Positions 33,841-43,031 of a stretch of DNA of 64,000 nt are shown here, piece by piece. The position numbers and the translations under genes were made by a program. How positions within the stretch are numbered: position 1 is the first letter of the stretch; each line of letters starts with the position of its first letter. The DNA lies in assembly GCA_963699225.1 (NCBI GenBank), contig OY969423.1:2232001-2296000 (forward strand), written 5' to 3'. Below the pieces are notes generated by a model, which saw nothing but the letters and a program-made list of their open reading frames with translations, searched no databases and was not told the DNA's origin. Source of the stretch: VRUE01 sp963699225 (GTDB lineage Bacteria > Actinomycetota > Thermoleophilia > Solirubrobacterales > 70-9).

Positions 33841-35481
33841 ATGGCTCATAAGGAGCTGAAGTTCAGCGAGGAAGCACGGGGGGCCCTGCAGGCCGGCGTC
33901 GACGCTGTTGCCGACGCGGTCAAGGTCACCCTCGGCCCGAAGGGCCGTTACGTCGTGCTCGACAAAAAGTTCGGCGCGCCGACGATCACCAATGACGGTG
34001 TCACCATCGCCCGCGAGGTCGAGGTCGAGGACGTCTTCGAGAACCAGGGCGCCCAGCTCGTTCGCGAGGTCGCCACGGCGACCAACGACGTTGCTGGTGA
34101 CGGCACCACGACGGCGACCCTGCTGGCCCAGATCATCGTTCGCCAGGGCCTCAAGAACGTCGCCGCCGGCGCCAACCCGCTGGCCCTGCGCCGCGGCATC
34201 GAGACCGCGGTCGAAAACGTGGTCGAGACCCTGCGCGAGAAGCAGTCCAAGGAGGTCGCCGGCAAGGAGCAGATCGCCCGTGTCGCCGCCATCTCCGCCG
34301 GTGACGATGAGATCGGCAACGTGATTGCCGACGCGATCGAGAAGGTCGGCAAGGACGGCGTGGTCAACGTCGAGGAAGGCCAGACCTTCGGCATGGAGCT
34401 GGAGTTCACCGAGGGCATGCAGTTCGACAAGGGCTACATCTCGCCCTACATGGTCACCGACCAGGACCGCATGGAGGCAGTACTCGAGGACCCCTACATC
34501 CTCATCGCCAACCAGAAAATCGGCTCCGTGCGGGACATCCTGCCGGTGCTCGAGCAGGTCATGCAGGGTGGCAAGCCGCTGCTGATCATCGCCGAGGACG
34601 TCGAGGGCGAGTGCCTCGCGACCCTGGTGGTCAACAAGCTGCGCGGCACCTTCACCGGCGTCGCGGTCAAGGCCCCCGGCTTCGGCGATCGCCGCAAGCG
34701 GATGCTCGAGGACATCGCGATCCTCACCGGTGGCGAGGTGATCACCGAGGAGATGGGTCTCAAACTCGAGAACACCCAGCTCACCCAGCTCGGTAAAGCC
34801 CGCCGCGTCGTCATCTCCAAGGACACGACGACGATCATCGACGGCAACGGCGAGGCCGATGACATCAAGGGCCGGATCGGCCAGATCAAAAACGAGGTCG
34901 AAAACACCGACTCCGATTTCGATCGCGAGAAGCTCCAGGAGCGCCTCGCCAAGCTGGCCGGCGGTGTCGCCGTGGTCAAGGTCGGCGCTGCCACCGAGAC
35001 CGAGATGAAGGAGAAGAAGCACCGCGTCGAGGACGCGCTGCAGGCGACCCGCGCCGCGCTCGAGGAGGGCGTCGTGCCGGGTGGTGGCGTTGCGCTGCTG
35101 AACGCCCAGGCCAGCCTCGACCCGGACTCGCTCTCATCGGATCCCGATGAGGCGACCGGAGCCCGGATCGTCTATCGGGCGCTCGAGGAGCCGGTCCGCC
35201 AGATCGCCGAGAACTCCGGCGAGGAGGGCTCGGTCGTGGTCAACAAGGTCCGCGAGCTGAAGGCCGGCGAAGGCCTCAACGCGGCGACCGGCGAGTACGG
35301 CGACCTGATCGCCGCCGGTGTGATCGACCCGACCAAGGTGACCCGCTCGGCGCTGGAGAACGCGGCGTCGATCGCCAAGAACATCCTCGTCACCGAGGCG
35401 ATCATCGCCGAGCCGCCCGAGGAGGCTGGCGCCGGCGGCGGTATGCCCGGCGGTATGCCGGACATGGGCGGCATGATGTAA
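33841..35481 (+). CDS. groL: chaperonin GroEL
   Basis: A 546-aa protein with AAGGAGG eleven bases before its ATG. VTLGPKGRYVVLDK, NDGVTIAREVEVED, GDGTTTATLLAQ (ATP binding), and GGGVALLNAQ are standard GroEL blocks. The tail ends in GGMPGGMPDMGGMM, the GGM-rich C-terminus of the groES-linked type. It folds non-native proteins in the cytoplasm with GroES. A strong terminator follows 74 bases downstream. Confidence 0.98.
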   Translation: MAHKELKFSEEARGALQAGVDAVADAVKVTLGPKGRYVVLDKKFGAPTITNDGVTIAREVEVEDVFENQGAQLVREVATATNDVAGDGTTTATLLAQIIVRQGLKNVAAGANPLALRRGIETAVENVVETLREKQSKEVAGKEQIARVAAISAGDDEIGNVIADAIEKVGKDGVVNVEEGQTFGMELEFTEGMQFDKGYISPYMVTDQDRMEAVLEDPYILIANQKIGSVRDILPVLEQVMQGGKPLLIIAEDVEGECLATLVVNKLRGTFTGVAVKAPGFGDRRKRMLEDIAILTGGEVITEEMGLKLENTQLTQLGKARRVVISKDTTTIIDGNGEADDIKGRIGQIKNEVENTDSDFDREKLQERLAKLAGGVAVVKVGAATETEMKEKKHRVEDALQATRAALEEGVVPGGGVALLNAQASLDPDSLSSDPDEATGARIVYRALEEPVRQIAENSGEEGSVVVNKVRELKAGEGLNAATGEYGDLIAAGVIDPTKVTRSALENAASIAKNILVTEAIIAEPPEEAGAGGGMPGGMPDMGGMM

Positions 35482-35554
35482 CGACGCAGCGACCTGGCTC
35501 GAAAGCCCGGTCCGCACGCCTGGCGGCGGCGGATCGGCTCAGGGCGGCGTCCTC

Positions 35555-35587
35555 AGAGGCCCGAATAGCTCTGCTATTCGGGCCTCT
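35555..35587 (+). terminator. strong hairpin terminator after groEL
   Basis: Positions 35555-35569 and 35573-35587 are exact reverse complements (15 bp, three-base loop) built around GGCCCGAATAGC. A short T-containing stretch (TTGCGTTCTT) follows. It ends the groES-groEL transcript and separates it from the convergent glycosidase-like gene. Confidence 0.85.
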
Positions 35588-35666
35588 TGCGTTCTTGCCC
35601 TGATTGATCCGGCGCTCGCCAGCCGCACACCCCGGATCTTCCGAGACAGGTCGCTGCGTCGCCGCC

Positions 35667-36761
35667 CTATTTAACCGTGGAGGTTTTGGGCGGAGGCGGC
35701 GGCAGCGGCGGCAGCAGGCCGGCGTTGTATTCGGCGTACTGGAGGAAGGTTTCGCGGCGCAGCTTCAGGCGCAGGGTGTTCGTCGTGCGGGGGTAGAGAC
35801 GCAGGTCGTAGGTGTTGGTCCCGGGGCCGAAGCCGGCGTAGTAGACGAACATGCGCACGCGCGGGTGCTTGACCGTCCAGGAGACCAGCTGTTTGACGAA
35901 GCGCGGTTCGTCTTTGCCCGAGACCGCCCACTCGGTGATCGCGATCGGCTTGCCCTTCCGCTGCTTGCCGGTGTAGAAGCGGTTGAGGTCTTTCCAGACC
36001 GGATATTCAGAGTAGAAGTCGGTGCCGGCCCAGTCGACCCAGCGAGCGCCGGGCCAGAAGTTGCCGGGGAAGTTGCCCTTCACCCGCGGCGAGCCGCCCG
36101 GCAGCGGGCTCCAGATGATGCTCACCGGTGCCGCCAGCAGTTCGGTCGGGTTCGGTCCCTTGGTGCGGTTGAGCGGCGGCAGGCCAATTTCGGCCAGGGT
36201 CGCGTTGATCCCTTCCAGCGTCTGCCCCCCGCGCACGATCGCGGCGATGCGGCGGAAGGCCTCCTTGTACCAGTAGGCGGTGTGTTCGCCGCCCTTCTGG
36301 GTGCCGTCGCAGTTGATCGCCGACCAGGCGTTGAGGCAGCGGTTGGGCTCGCCCAGCGGCCTGATGTAGGCGGGCAGGCCGCGTTTGGCGAAGAAGTCGT
36401 TGAGCTGCAGCAGGTAGTCGTCGCCGGCCCCGAGGGCGATCTGCTCCGGCGTGATCAGCTCGCTCAGGTTCTGGTCGTCCATCGTCGAGATCGCGAGGAC
36501 CGGCCGGGTGCCTGTTTCGCGCCAGCGTTCGTAGGCTTGGTTGAGGCTGTTGCCCCAGGGATGGAAGGTCTCCAGCAACGCCGGGTGCTTGGCGAGCAGT
36601 TCGGTGAATTCGTTGAACTGCTGCGTCGTGCCCTGATCGCTGACGCCGAAGAGGACGTCGGGCTTGGGCGGGACCAAGGTCAGTGCTTGCGCCGGCGCGG
36701 CGCCGATCGCGCCGATCGCCAGTGCCAGTACCGCCGCCTGCCTAATCCTCCTCCAGTACAT
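35667..36761 (-). CDS. secreted glycoside hydrolase-like protein (GH26-like)
   Basis: A 364-aa protein from ATG 36761, chosen because AAGAAGGA lies eight bases upstream; it overlaps the preceding gene by 20 bases. A signal peptide (AAVLALAIGAIGAAPAQA) is followed by a barrel with AYIRPLGEPNRCLNAW (Glu acid/base) and PIAITEWAVSG (nucleophile Glu), a spacing like GH26 mannanase-type enzymes; VDWAGTDFYSEYPVW is a late barrel strand. The C-terminus is proline-rich (PPLPPPPPK), perhaps a wall-spanning tail. Substrate unknown. Confidence 0.7.
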   Translation of the reverse strand: MYWRRIRQAAVLALAIGAIGAAPAQALTLVPPKPDVLFGVSDQGTTQQFNEFTELLAKHPALLETFHPWGNSLNQAYERWRETGTRPVLAISTMDDQNLSELITPEQIALGAGDDYLLQLNDFFAKRGLPAYIRPLGEPNRCLNAWSAINCDGTQKGGEHTAYWYKEAFRRIAAIVRGGQTLEGINATLAEIGLPPLNRTKGPNPTELLAAPVSIIWSPLPGGSPRVKGNFPGNFWPGARWVDWAGTDFYSEYPVWKDLNRFYTGKQRKGKPIAITEWAVSGKDEPRFVKQLVSWTVKHPRVRMFVYYAGFGPGTNTYDLRLYPRTTNTLRLKLRRETFLQYAEYNAGLLPPLPPPPPKTSTVK

Positions 36762-37623
36762 CGCCCATCCTTCTTGGCTTGACTCCAAGCTCCTCCGCGT
36801 CGGCCGTGCCGCGCTCGCTGGTCATCGAGACCTCCATCAACTCGGCCTCCTCCCAGGTTGCAAACACGGCCTCGCCGAAAAGGGAGCGCATCGCGATCAA
36901 GCTCGAGCGGATGATGGGCAGGGGGACGTGGACCAACCGGCGTGGACGACCGGCGATCTGGCTGACCAGGTCGGACATCTCGTCGTAGTCGAGGGTCTCG
37001 GGACCGGCCAGCTCATAGCGCTGGCGCCCGTCCCGCTCCAGCGCGCTGACGACACAGCGCGCGGCGTCGTTTGCCCAGATCGGCTCGAAGCGAGCCCGGC
37101 CCTCGCCGGAGACGGGCAGCACCGGCAGGAAGGAGAAGCGGCGCAGCAGCGTGATCCAGGGGTCGGAGCGGTCGTAGACGATCGAGGGAGCGAAGATCGT
37201 CGTTTCCAGCGATGAGGAGGCAACCGCTTGCTCGGCCAGCCACTTGGCGCGGAAGAAGCGCGTGCGCTGGGCCTCCGACGCGTTGAGAGCGCTGAAGAAG
37301 ACGAAGCGCTTAACGCCGCTGCGCTCGGCCGCGCGCAGCAGGCGCACCGTCGCCAGGCCGTTCAGCTCCTCGATCCGGTGCGGCGGCTGGTCGCGGATCG
37401 TCGCCGCTAGGTGGACGACGGTGTCGACGCCGCGCAGCGCCTGGCGCACCAGGTAGGGGTCCGACATCTCGCCAAGGTCCCCCAGGGCGATCTGCACATC
37501 GACCCGCCGCGGGCCCAGGCGCCGTGGCTCGCGCACCAGGCAACGCACGTCGTGGCCGCGCTCGAGCAGCAGCGGCAGCAGCCGCGATCCAACGCTTCCA
37601 GTTGCCCCTGTCAGCAGCAGCAT
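36742..37623 (-). CDS. NAD(P)-binding atypical SDR (NmrA/NDUFA9-like)
   Basis: A 293-aa protein beginning MLLLTGATGSVGSRLLPLLLERGHDVRCLVR, the Rossmann motif of atypical short-chain dehydrogenases. VVHLAATIRDQ, RFVFFSALNASEAQRTRFFRAKWLAEQAV replaces the usual YxxxK with a variant, as in NDUFA9/NmrA-type proteins that often act as redox sensors or quinone-related factors rather than classical dehydrogenases. It is upstream of the glycosidase-like gene and overlaps it slightly. Confidence 0.8.
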   Translation of the reverse strand: MLLLTGATGSVGSRLLPLLLERGHDVRCLVREPRRLGPRRVDVQIALGDLGEMSDPYLVRQALRGVDTVVHLAATIRDQPPHRIEELNGLATVRLLRAAERSGVKRFVFFSALNASEAQRTRFFRAKWLAEQAVASSSLETTIFAPSIVYDRSDPWITLLRRFSFLPVLPVSGEGRARFEPIWANDAARCVVSALERDGRQRYELAGPETLDYDEMSDLVSQIAGRPRRLVHVPLPIIRSSLIAMRSLFGEAVFATWEEAELMEVSMTSERGTADAEELGVKPRRMGDVLEED

Positions 37624-37635
37624 CGCCGAGCGATG

Positions 37636-39858
37636 CTAGTGGTGGTGCTTCTTTGGCTTCGGCTTGGGCCCCAGCGTGATGTCGACCTTGCCCGACGAGG
37701 AGAGCGAGCCGGTGGCTGGGTTCGAGGACTTGACGGCGAGGGGACCGAGCTTGCGTCCCTTCTTCGCCTTTGGCTTTTTCACCGATCCAAGGGCGCAGTG
37801 GGCCGCCTTGAGCGCCGCGGTCGCCTGGCCTAGTGTCTCGCCCGCGAGCTTCGGCACTTTGCAGACGGGTGCGGGCGATGGCTGGATCGCCGCCGGCGGG
37901 TTCGCCTGTTCGATTTTCCGTTCTGCTTCTTTGAACCCGCCCGTAGGCCCTTCCGGTTCGAGGGGTACGAGCTTTTCCATCGCCTTGGCGACGTCAAGCC
38001 GTCCGCCGCTCGTCGTCTTGCCGGTCAGCGAAGGGATCGCGTCGACGCCGTCCAGTAGGGCATTGCGAACTCCAGTCACGGTTGCCGCTGGCTTCAGCGA
38101 GAAGAGCAGCCCGGCGGCACCGGTCACGTGCGGCGCCGCCATCGAGGTGCCCTGGAGGAATTCGTATCCGGGAGGGGTCGAGAGCGGCGCGTAGCAGGTG
38201 AGCTTGAGATCGTCGAGCCAGATCCCGCTTTCGGCGGTGGGTGAGGGGCCGGCGTTGTAGCCGAAGCTGACCTTCACCGAGTGGCCGCCCAAGCCCTTGA
38301 TCGGCACGGTATTGAAGTGCACCATTTTCGTCCCGCTCGTATTTTCCGAGCCGGTGTTGGTGAACACGGGTGTGCCGTCGCTGAGGACCGCGTAGGAGAA
38401 GCTCGACCCGGTGTCGGCGTGGCGGAATCGCAACCCGCTGAGTGTGCAGGCGCCGGAGCCGGACGGGACGGCGATCCCGCTGGTGAGCGTCGATTGATGG
38501 ACCGAGCTCGGGGACGGCGCGGCGCCAGGCGAGTCGTTCATCCCGAACGAAGTCAACGGCCCGTCCCCGGCGGGCGCACGGCCCGTCCCCGTCCCCGCGG
38601 TGGTTTCCCACTTGGAAGAGAAGTCGTTTGTCTCGAAGTCGTCAATGGACGTGGCCGTCAAGACAGGAAACGTGCTCAGCGTCTCAGTCCCCGGCGCTCC
38701 CAGGTCGACCGAAGAAGTCCCCCAGTCGGAGAAGCCGGCCAGCTGGTCCGCCTGGTCGGTGGCGGCGACGCAGATCACGTTGTCGACTGCACTTTTACCT
38801 TCGGCAAGAGGGTCGTAATTGCAGGGGTAATGCGGTTCGAAGCCATTGTCTTTGCCGTCATTGCCGGCCGAGATCACGAAGAGCGTCTGCGGATTGGCCG
38901 CGATCGCGTCTCGCTCGGGGGCGTTGAACGTCGTCCCTCCGAGGGACACGTTGGCTGCCCTCGCGCCCATCGCGCCCGCGTAGTTGATTGCCGCGATCTG
39001 GGACGAGGTGGGGCAACGGGTTTCATCTTTGTTCGCGGTGGAGTTGGCGCAAACCCGCAGCGGCATGATCCGCACGTTCTGGGCAACACCGGAGATTCCG
39101 ACTTCGTTGTTCCCCGCCGCGCCCATCGTCCCGGCGGTGTGCACCCCGTGCCCGCCCGAGATCAGGTTGTCGTCGGCGGGGTCGTTGTCGCTCGTTGGGG
39201 AATCCGCGCTGGAACCGACGAAGTCGTATCCATGCACGTCGTCGACGAAGCCGTTGTGATCATCGTCGGTGCTGTTGCCGGCGATCTCACCGGGATTGGT
39301 CCAGGCGACCGGCCCGAGGTCGGGTGAGTCGAAGCGGTAGCCCGAGTCGATGTCGGCGATGACCGTGGAAGGAGATCCGGTCGTGCGGTCCCAGGCGAGC
39401 GGAGCGCTTATGTCGGCGCCGGCAATGGCGCCGGAGAAGCCGTCGATCCCGCCACCGCTGTTGCTGAGCCCCCAGAGCTCTCCGAACATCGGATCATTCG
39501 GCAGCGAGTCCAGGGAGTTGTAGCCATCACGGGAAGCGGCCTGCACGGACGGGTCGTTGTGCAAGGCATCGAGCGCATCACCGGCGCTCTGACCCGGATC
39601 GACCTCGAGCAGCTGGAACAGGGGGTCGCCCAAAGGTCGCAGCGAGGTCGCGTCGGCATTCTGACGCGCTGCAACCCGGTCGCTGCGACTTGTGCCGGAT
39701 GCCCACTCGACGATAATTCGGTCGGACGAAAAGGTCGTTGCAGCCGTGGGCGCTGCTGCGCCAAGTGGCCAGGCCTCGCCGCCGCCGGCAAGCGCGGTCG
39801 GTGCGAAGAGCAGCAGCGCGAACAGCGCGCACATGATTGGGAGGTGCGGACGAGGCAC
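37636..39858 (-). CDS. secreted subtilisin-like (S8) serine protease with PASTA-like C-terminus
   Basis: A 740-aa protein from GTG 39858; a longer frame to 39939 adds a non-conserved N-terminus. Signal peptide CALFALLLFAPTALA. The catalytic triad is visible as Asp in VIADIDSGY (about 171), His in GGHGVHTAGT (about 237) and Ser in LQGTSMAAPHVTGAAG. Between His and Ser lies an inserted beta-rich region of about 140 residues (ATSIDDFETNDFSSKWETT onward), resembling a carbohydrate-binding jelly roll. The C-terminal CKVPKLAGETLGQATAALKAAHC block is PASTA-like and ends in a Lys/His-rich tail, suggesting peptidoglycan attachment. Confidence 0.9.
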   Translation of the reverse strand: MPRPHLPIMCALFALLLFAPTALAGGGEAWPLGAAAPTAATTFSSDRIIVEWASGTSRSDRVAARQNADATSLRPLGDPLFQLLEVDPGQSAGDALDALHNDPSVQAASRDGYNSLDSLPNDPMFGELWGLSNSGGGIDGFSGAIAGADISAPLAWDRTTGSPSTVIADIDSGYRFDSPDLGPVAWTNPGEIAGNSTDDDHNGFVDDVHGYDFVGSSADSPTSDNDPADDNLISGGHGVHTAGTMGAAGNNEVGISGVAQNVRIMPLRVCANSTANKDETRCPTSSQIAAINYAGAMGARAANVSLGGTTFNAPERDAIAANPQTLFVISAGNDGKDNGFEPHYPCNYDPLAEGKSAVDNVICVAATDQADQLAGFSDWGTSSVDLGAPGTETLSTFPVLTATSIDDFETNDFSSKWETTAGTGTGRAPAGDGPLTSFGMNDSPGAAPSPSSVHQSTLTSGIAVPSGSGACTLSGLRFRHADTGSSFSYAVLSDGTPVFTNTGSENTSGTKMVHFNTVPIKGLGGHSVKVSFGYNAGPSPTAESGIWLDDLKLTCYAPLSTPPGYEFLQGTSMAAPHVTGAAGLLFSLKPAATVTGVRNALLDGVDAIPSLTGKTTSGGRLDVAKAMEKLVPLEPEGPTGGFKEAERKIEQANPPAAIQPSPAPVCKVPKLAGETLGQATAALKAAHCALGSVKKPKAKKGRKLGPLAVKSSNPATGSLSSSGKVDITLGPKPKPKKHHH

Positions 39859-39943
39859 GCCGCCACGATATCTGCACCGCACGAACAAGTTGAACTTGCT
39901 AGCCGAATTTCGCCTGCTGATCACGCTTCCGCCGCCCAACCCC

Positions 39944-39985
39944 TAAAATGAGCGTCCGCGCTTTGGCGGAGGCCACGAGCCTCCG
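39944..39985 (+). promoter_or_regulatory. fdxA upstream region with TAAAAT and hairpin
   Basis: TAAAAT (39944-39949) is a possible -10. A seven-pair hairpin (39967-39973 with 39979-39985, loop of five) lies in the presumed 5' leader. CAGGAGA is found about 10 bases before the ferredoxin ATG. No clear -35 was identified. Confidence 0.35.
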
Positions 39986-40022
39986 ACGGCACCCGAAACG
40001 ACGACCCAGGAGATAGCCTCGA

Positions 40023-40295
40023 ATGACCTACGTCATCGCCGAGCCTTGCATCGGCCAGAAGGACAACTCGTGTGTCGAGGTCTGTCCCGTCGACTGCATT
40101 CACCCGACGCCGGACGAGCCCGACTACGACTCGGTTGAGATGCTCTACATCGATCCGGACGAGTGCATCGATTGCGACGCCTGTGTCGAGGCCTGTCCGG
40201 TCGACGCTTGCTTCGCCGAGGACCAGCTCCCGGCCGAGTGGGCGAAGTACGCCGAGATCAACGCCAATTACTACAAGAGCAAGGCTTCGGCGTAA
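40023..40295 (+). CDS. fdxA: 7Fe ferredoxin (3Fe-4S/4Fe-4S)
   Basis: A 90-aa acidic ferredoxin from ATG 40023. EPCIGQKDNSCVEVCPVDC and ECIDCDACVEACPVDAC hold the two clusters; the eight-residue gap between the first two Cys is typical of the 3Fe-4S site of actinobacterial FdxA. It delivers electrons to redox enzymes such as cytochromes P450. The last 25 bases overlap the end of the serine recombinase gene on the other strand, which marks the 3' end of fdxA as the likely insertion point of the element to the right. Confidence 0.95.
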   Translation: MTYVIAEPCIGQKDNSCVEVCPVDCIHPTPDEPDYDSVEMLYIDPDECIDCDACVEACPVDACFAEDQLPAEWAKYAEINANYYKSKASA

Positions 40296-41881
40296 TTGTT
40301 TTCCGCTTGCTCAAGCGGTTTGCGAGCAAGTACCGGCCGTAGCTTCTCGTCGTAACCAGCGACCGCCTTCTCGCTGACCAGCGGCTCGATCCAGCGCGTG
40401 TCGATCAGCTCGACATGCGCCCGGTCGGGAATGTCGCGGCGCAGGGTGAAGCCGTCGAACAGGCGCAGTAGCGCCGAACGGACGGCCGCGACCCCTGCGG
40501 CGTCCGTGACCTCGCCCGCGACGGCGGCGCGAATGCGGGTCAGTTGCTCGAATAGCTCAGCCTCCACATCGGAGATTGCGGTTTCGGCTTTGGTGGAGCG
40601 CAGGCGCTCGCGAAAGCGCTCAGCCTCGGCTTGGGCGGCGTCGAGTTCCGGCGCAAGATCGGCCCGCAGCTCGCGCCACTCGGCGGCGGTCAGCTCGCCG
40701 TGGGTGTAGTCGCGCTTCACCCGCGCCAAGCGCTCAGCGGCTTGCTGTGCCTCGCGCTCGGCTCCGTTGCACAGGGCTTGGACTTCGGCCCGCTTGCGCG
40801 CCACGGCGGCGGTTAGCTGCTCGCGCGTCGCCTCCACGTCAAGGCCAACTTGCTCGAAGTAGCGATATACGGCCGTGTCCACATCGGCGCGATGCACCGG
40901 GGGCATCGCGCAAGAGGTCGGGTCCTGCTTTCTTCCGAGACACAAATAGCCTTCATAGAGGGTGCCGCTGCGATTCCTCGCCGTCCGCGGGACCATCGCC
41001 TCGCCGCACTCTCCGCATCGCAAAAAGCCCTTGCGAAACAGGTGCTTGCCGGAGCTTGGCCGTCCCCGCCGATGGGTCCGCGCTCGCGCTTCGCGGAGCG
41101 CCTGAATCTGATCCCAAGTCTCACGCGGGATGATCGCCTCGTGTTGGGCCTCGATCAGCTCGTCGCCGTCGCGTATCAGCCCGGCGATTGCGGGGTTAGA
41201 CACGATGCTTCGCACCGTGCCCTGGTGCCACCGTCCCCCGCGAGCAGTCGGGATGCGCTCCGCATTCAGCCGCCGCGCAATCTCGATCTGAGCCACGCCC
41301 GCGAGTAGTTCGGCGGCGATCCGCTCGACCATCGGAGCCTCGCTTGGCTCGTGGACCACTTCGCGCTCGTCCCTTTCGTTCCGCTGCCAGGTCAAGCCAA
41401 AGCAACGACTGCCGACGAACTTGCCCTGCTTGCGGCGGCGGGCCAGGCCAGCTCGAACGGCCTCGCTCTTTCGGCGCGAGTCCTCGGTGTTGCGCTCGCC
41501 CATGACAACGGCCATGACCAAGTTCTCGAAGGTGCTGTCGTCTTGAACCGACCTCAGCACGACCCCCGCCTTCAATGACCATAGGTAGACCTCGATTAGA
41601 TGGCGGGCCTGCCGCGCGTCCCCCCGCGCCAGCCGGTCACTGTGCTGGACGATCAGCGCCGCCCCGATGCGCTCCGCATGATCGAGCGCGGCGGCGAGTT
41701 CGGGTCCGCGATCGCCGGACCAAGCGCTTGCGGCCTCGTCGGCATATTCCGCCGCCACCGCAAGCCCTTCCTTCGCCGCGAGCGCGCGGCAGTCGGCGAG
41801 CTGCGTGGGAATGGAGCCGCGCTTGTCCTCAGTGGACTTGGCGGCGTAAATGATCGCTTGCTGGCTACGCTGCTTTTGCAT
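40271..41881 (-). CDS. large serine recombinase/integrase
   Basis: A 536-aa protein from ATG 41881 with AGGAGG eight bases upstream. IIYAAKSTEDKRGSIPTQLADC contains the catalytic Ser of the resolvase domain, and DRLARGDARQARHLIEVYLWSL the conserved Arg region. A recombinase domain (GRWHQGTVRSIVSNPAIAG) and a zinc ribbon (FLRCGECGEAMVPR...GYLCLGRKQDPTSC) with coiled-coil insert follow, the phiC31/TP901-type layout. It is last in a four-gene operon and ends inside fdxA, as expected for an integrase next to an attachment site. It should integrate and excise the 40.3-46.2 kb element. Confidence 0.9.
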   Translation of the reverse strand: MQKQRSQQAIIYAAKSTEDKRGSIPTQLADCRALAAKEGLAVAAEYADEAASAWSGDRGPELAAALDHAERIGAALIVQHSDRLARGDARQARHLIEVYLWSLKAGVVLRSVQDDSTFENLVMAVVMGERNTEDSRRKSEAVRAGLARRRKQGKFVGSRCFGLTWQRNERDEREVVHEPSEAPMVERIAAELLAGVAQIEIARRLNAERIPTARGGRWHQGTVRSIVSNPAIAGLIRDGDELIEAQHEAIIPRETWDQIQALREARARTHRRGRPSSGKHLFRKGFLRCGECGEAMVPRTARNRSGTLYEGYLCLGRKQDPTSCAMPPVHRADVDTAVYRYFEQVGLDVEATREQLTAAVARKRAEVQALCNGAEREAQQAAERLARVKRDYTHGELTAAEWRELRADLAPELDAAQAEAERFRERLRSTKAETAISDVEAELFEQLTRIRAAVAGEVTDAAGVAAVRSALLRLFDGFTLRRDIPDRAHVELIDTRWIEPLVSEKAVAGYDEKLRPVLARKPLEQAENNYAEALLL

Positions 41882-42138
41882 CAGGGGTTCCTCCTGGTGC
41901 CGTGCCGGGGGCGTGTCCGCGCCGCCCGGCGTTTCCTTTGATTGCCTTTGAGGATACGCCTTTCTCCGGCATCGTGGACAGCTTGCAGGATCGCCGCCGT
42001 GTTTGAGGTCGCGCCCGCCTCGCGTAGCGCTGCCAGGTCGTGGCATAGCTGCTCGTACTCTGCGGGCGTCGGCGTAATTTCGATACAGGGACGACCCTGC
42101 CTTTGGGGGCTTGGGTGACGCGGCGGCCGTCTGCTCAT
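41881..42138 (-). CDS. small basic protein of the recombinase operon
   Basis: An 85-aa, strongly basic protein (ends RKRRAARTRPRHGTRRNP). Its ATG overlaps the upstream stop in ATGA, and its stop overlaps the recombinase start in TGATG, so all three genes are coupled. A short helical stretch (PAEYEQLCHDLAALREAGATSNTAAILQAVHDAG) could bind DNA or the recombinase. Its place suggests a recombination directionality or accessory factor, but no family is recognised. Confidence 0.65.
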   Translation of the reverse strand: MSRRPPRHPSPQRQGRPCIEITPTPAEYEQLCHDLAALREAGATSNTAAILQAVHDAGERRILKGNQRKRRAARTRPRHGTRRNP

Positions 42139-43031
42139 CGCCCCGCTTCCGTGTCTTGGCTCTCGCCCAGCCAGTCCACCTCTCGATCCGACTCGCCAAC
42201 CTCACGGAAGATCGGCGCGAAGGGTCCGCGACTCCTCAGATCCTCCAAGAGGCAAAAGCCGATCCTCACGCCGTAGGCCCGCGATAGCTCCGGGTCGTTT
42301 CCCAGCAACACAAGCGCGACGTTGCGCCGACGAATAAGCGCCTTACGCGAGGCACCGGCCAGGGCGCAGATCACAGGCGGGAAGGCGGGGTAGTGGCTGC
42401 CCCATAGAGACTCACCGCGTTTGTCGCGGGCGCGGTATAGGCGGCCGTAGCGGGCCAACTCGGCCACCAGGCGTTCAACCGAGAGCGTGGCCCGGTCCAC
42501 CTCCACGAAGCGCTGCTCGAAGACGAAATGCCTCTCCTCGGCGCGCACATAGCTCAGCACCGCGTCGGCAATCAAAGTGCGGCGAGCGCTGCCGCGACCA
42601 CGGTTGAGGGGATGGGCGATCTCATGTCGCCAGTAGAGCGGCCCGAATTCGTCGCCGCGCTTCCGCGCCGCCCGTAGGAAGCTGATCCCGACCTCGTTGA
42701 CGCCGAGGGTGTGGGAGCGAAGCGGCCCAGCCGCCTGCTCGGGAGTAAGGACTTTCGGCCGGCGATCCACGTCGCCGGCGTCGGCCACCCAGTCAGCGCC
42801 GCGCTCGGTCAGGAACCACAAGCGCCGGGGAGCGCGGCGAGCGTCGACGAAGGCAATGAGGTCCGCCCGTTGCAGGTAGGAGAGGATTTGCTGAGTGCGG
42901 CGGGGGCTGCGATCCGAGAAGTGGATCGCCCGTACCTGGGCCGTAGAGAGGACGCGATGCTCACCGATGGAGGCAAGCACCTCGCCGGTCGCTTCTGGGG
43001 TTCGCAGGCAAGCGCCTGCCTGCCAGTTCAC
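42135..43031 (-). CDS. replication-relaxation family protein
   Basis: A 298-aa protein from GTG 43031 (GTGA overlap with the upstream stop). The N-terminal winged helix (VLASIGEHRVLSTAQVRAIHFSDRSPRRTQQILSYLQRADLI) and the middle LRSHTLGVNEVGISFLRAA match the Replic_Relax family (relaxase-like replication initiators of actinobacterial plasmids and integrative elements). The C-terminal half has RYGRLYRAR and WGSHYPAFPPVICAL. It may allow the element to replicate after excision. Confidence 0.75.
   Translation of the reverse strand: MNWQAGACLRTPEATGEVLASIGEHRVLSTAQVRAIHFSDRSPRRTQQILSYLQRADLIAFVDARRAPRRLWFLTERGADWVADAGDVDRRPKVLTPEQAAGPLRSHTLGVNEVGISFLRAARKRGDEFGPLYWRHEIAHPLNRGRGSARRTLIADAVLSYVRAEERHFVFEQRFVEVDRATLSVERLVAELARYGRLYRARDKRGESLWGSHYPAFPPVICALAGASRKALIRRRNVALVLLGNDPELSRAYGVRIGFCLLEDLRSRGPFAPIFREVGESDREVDWLGESQDTEAGR

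Noticed and set aside
33766..35022. 418-aa minus-strand open frame opposite groEL
   Set aside because: Antisense of groEL; long open antisense frames are expected at this GC content.
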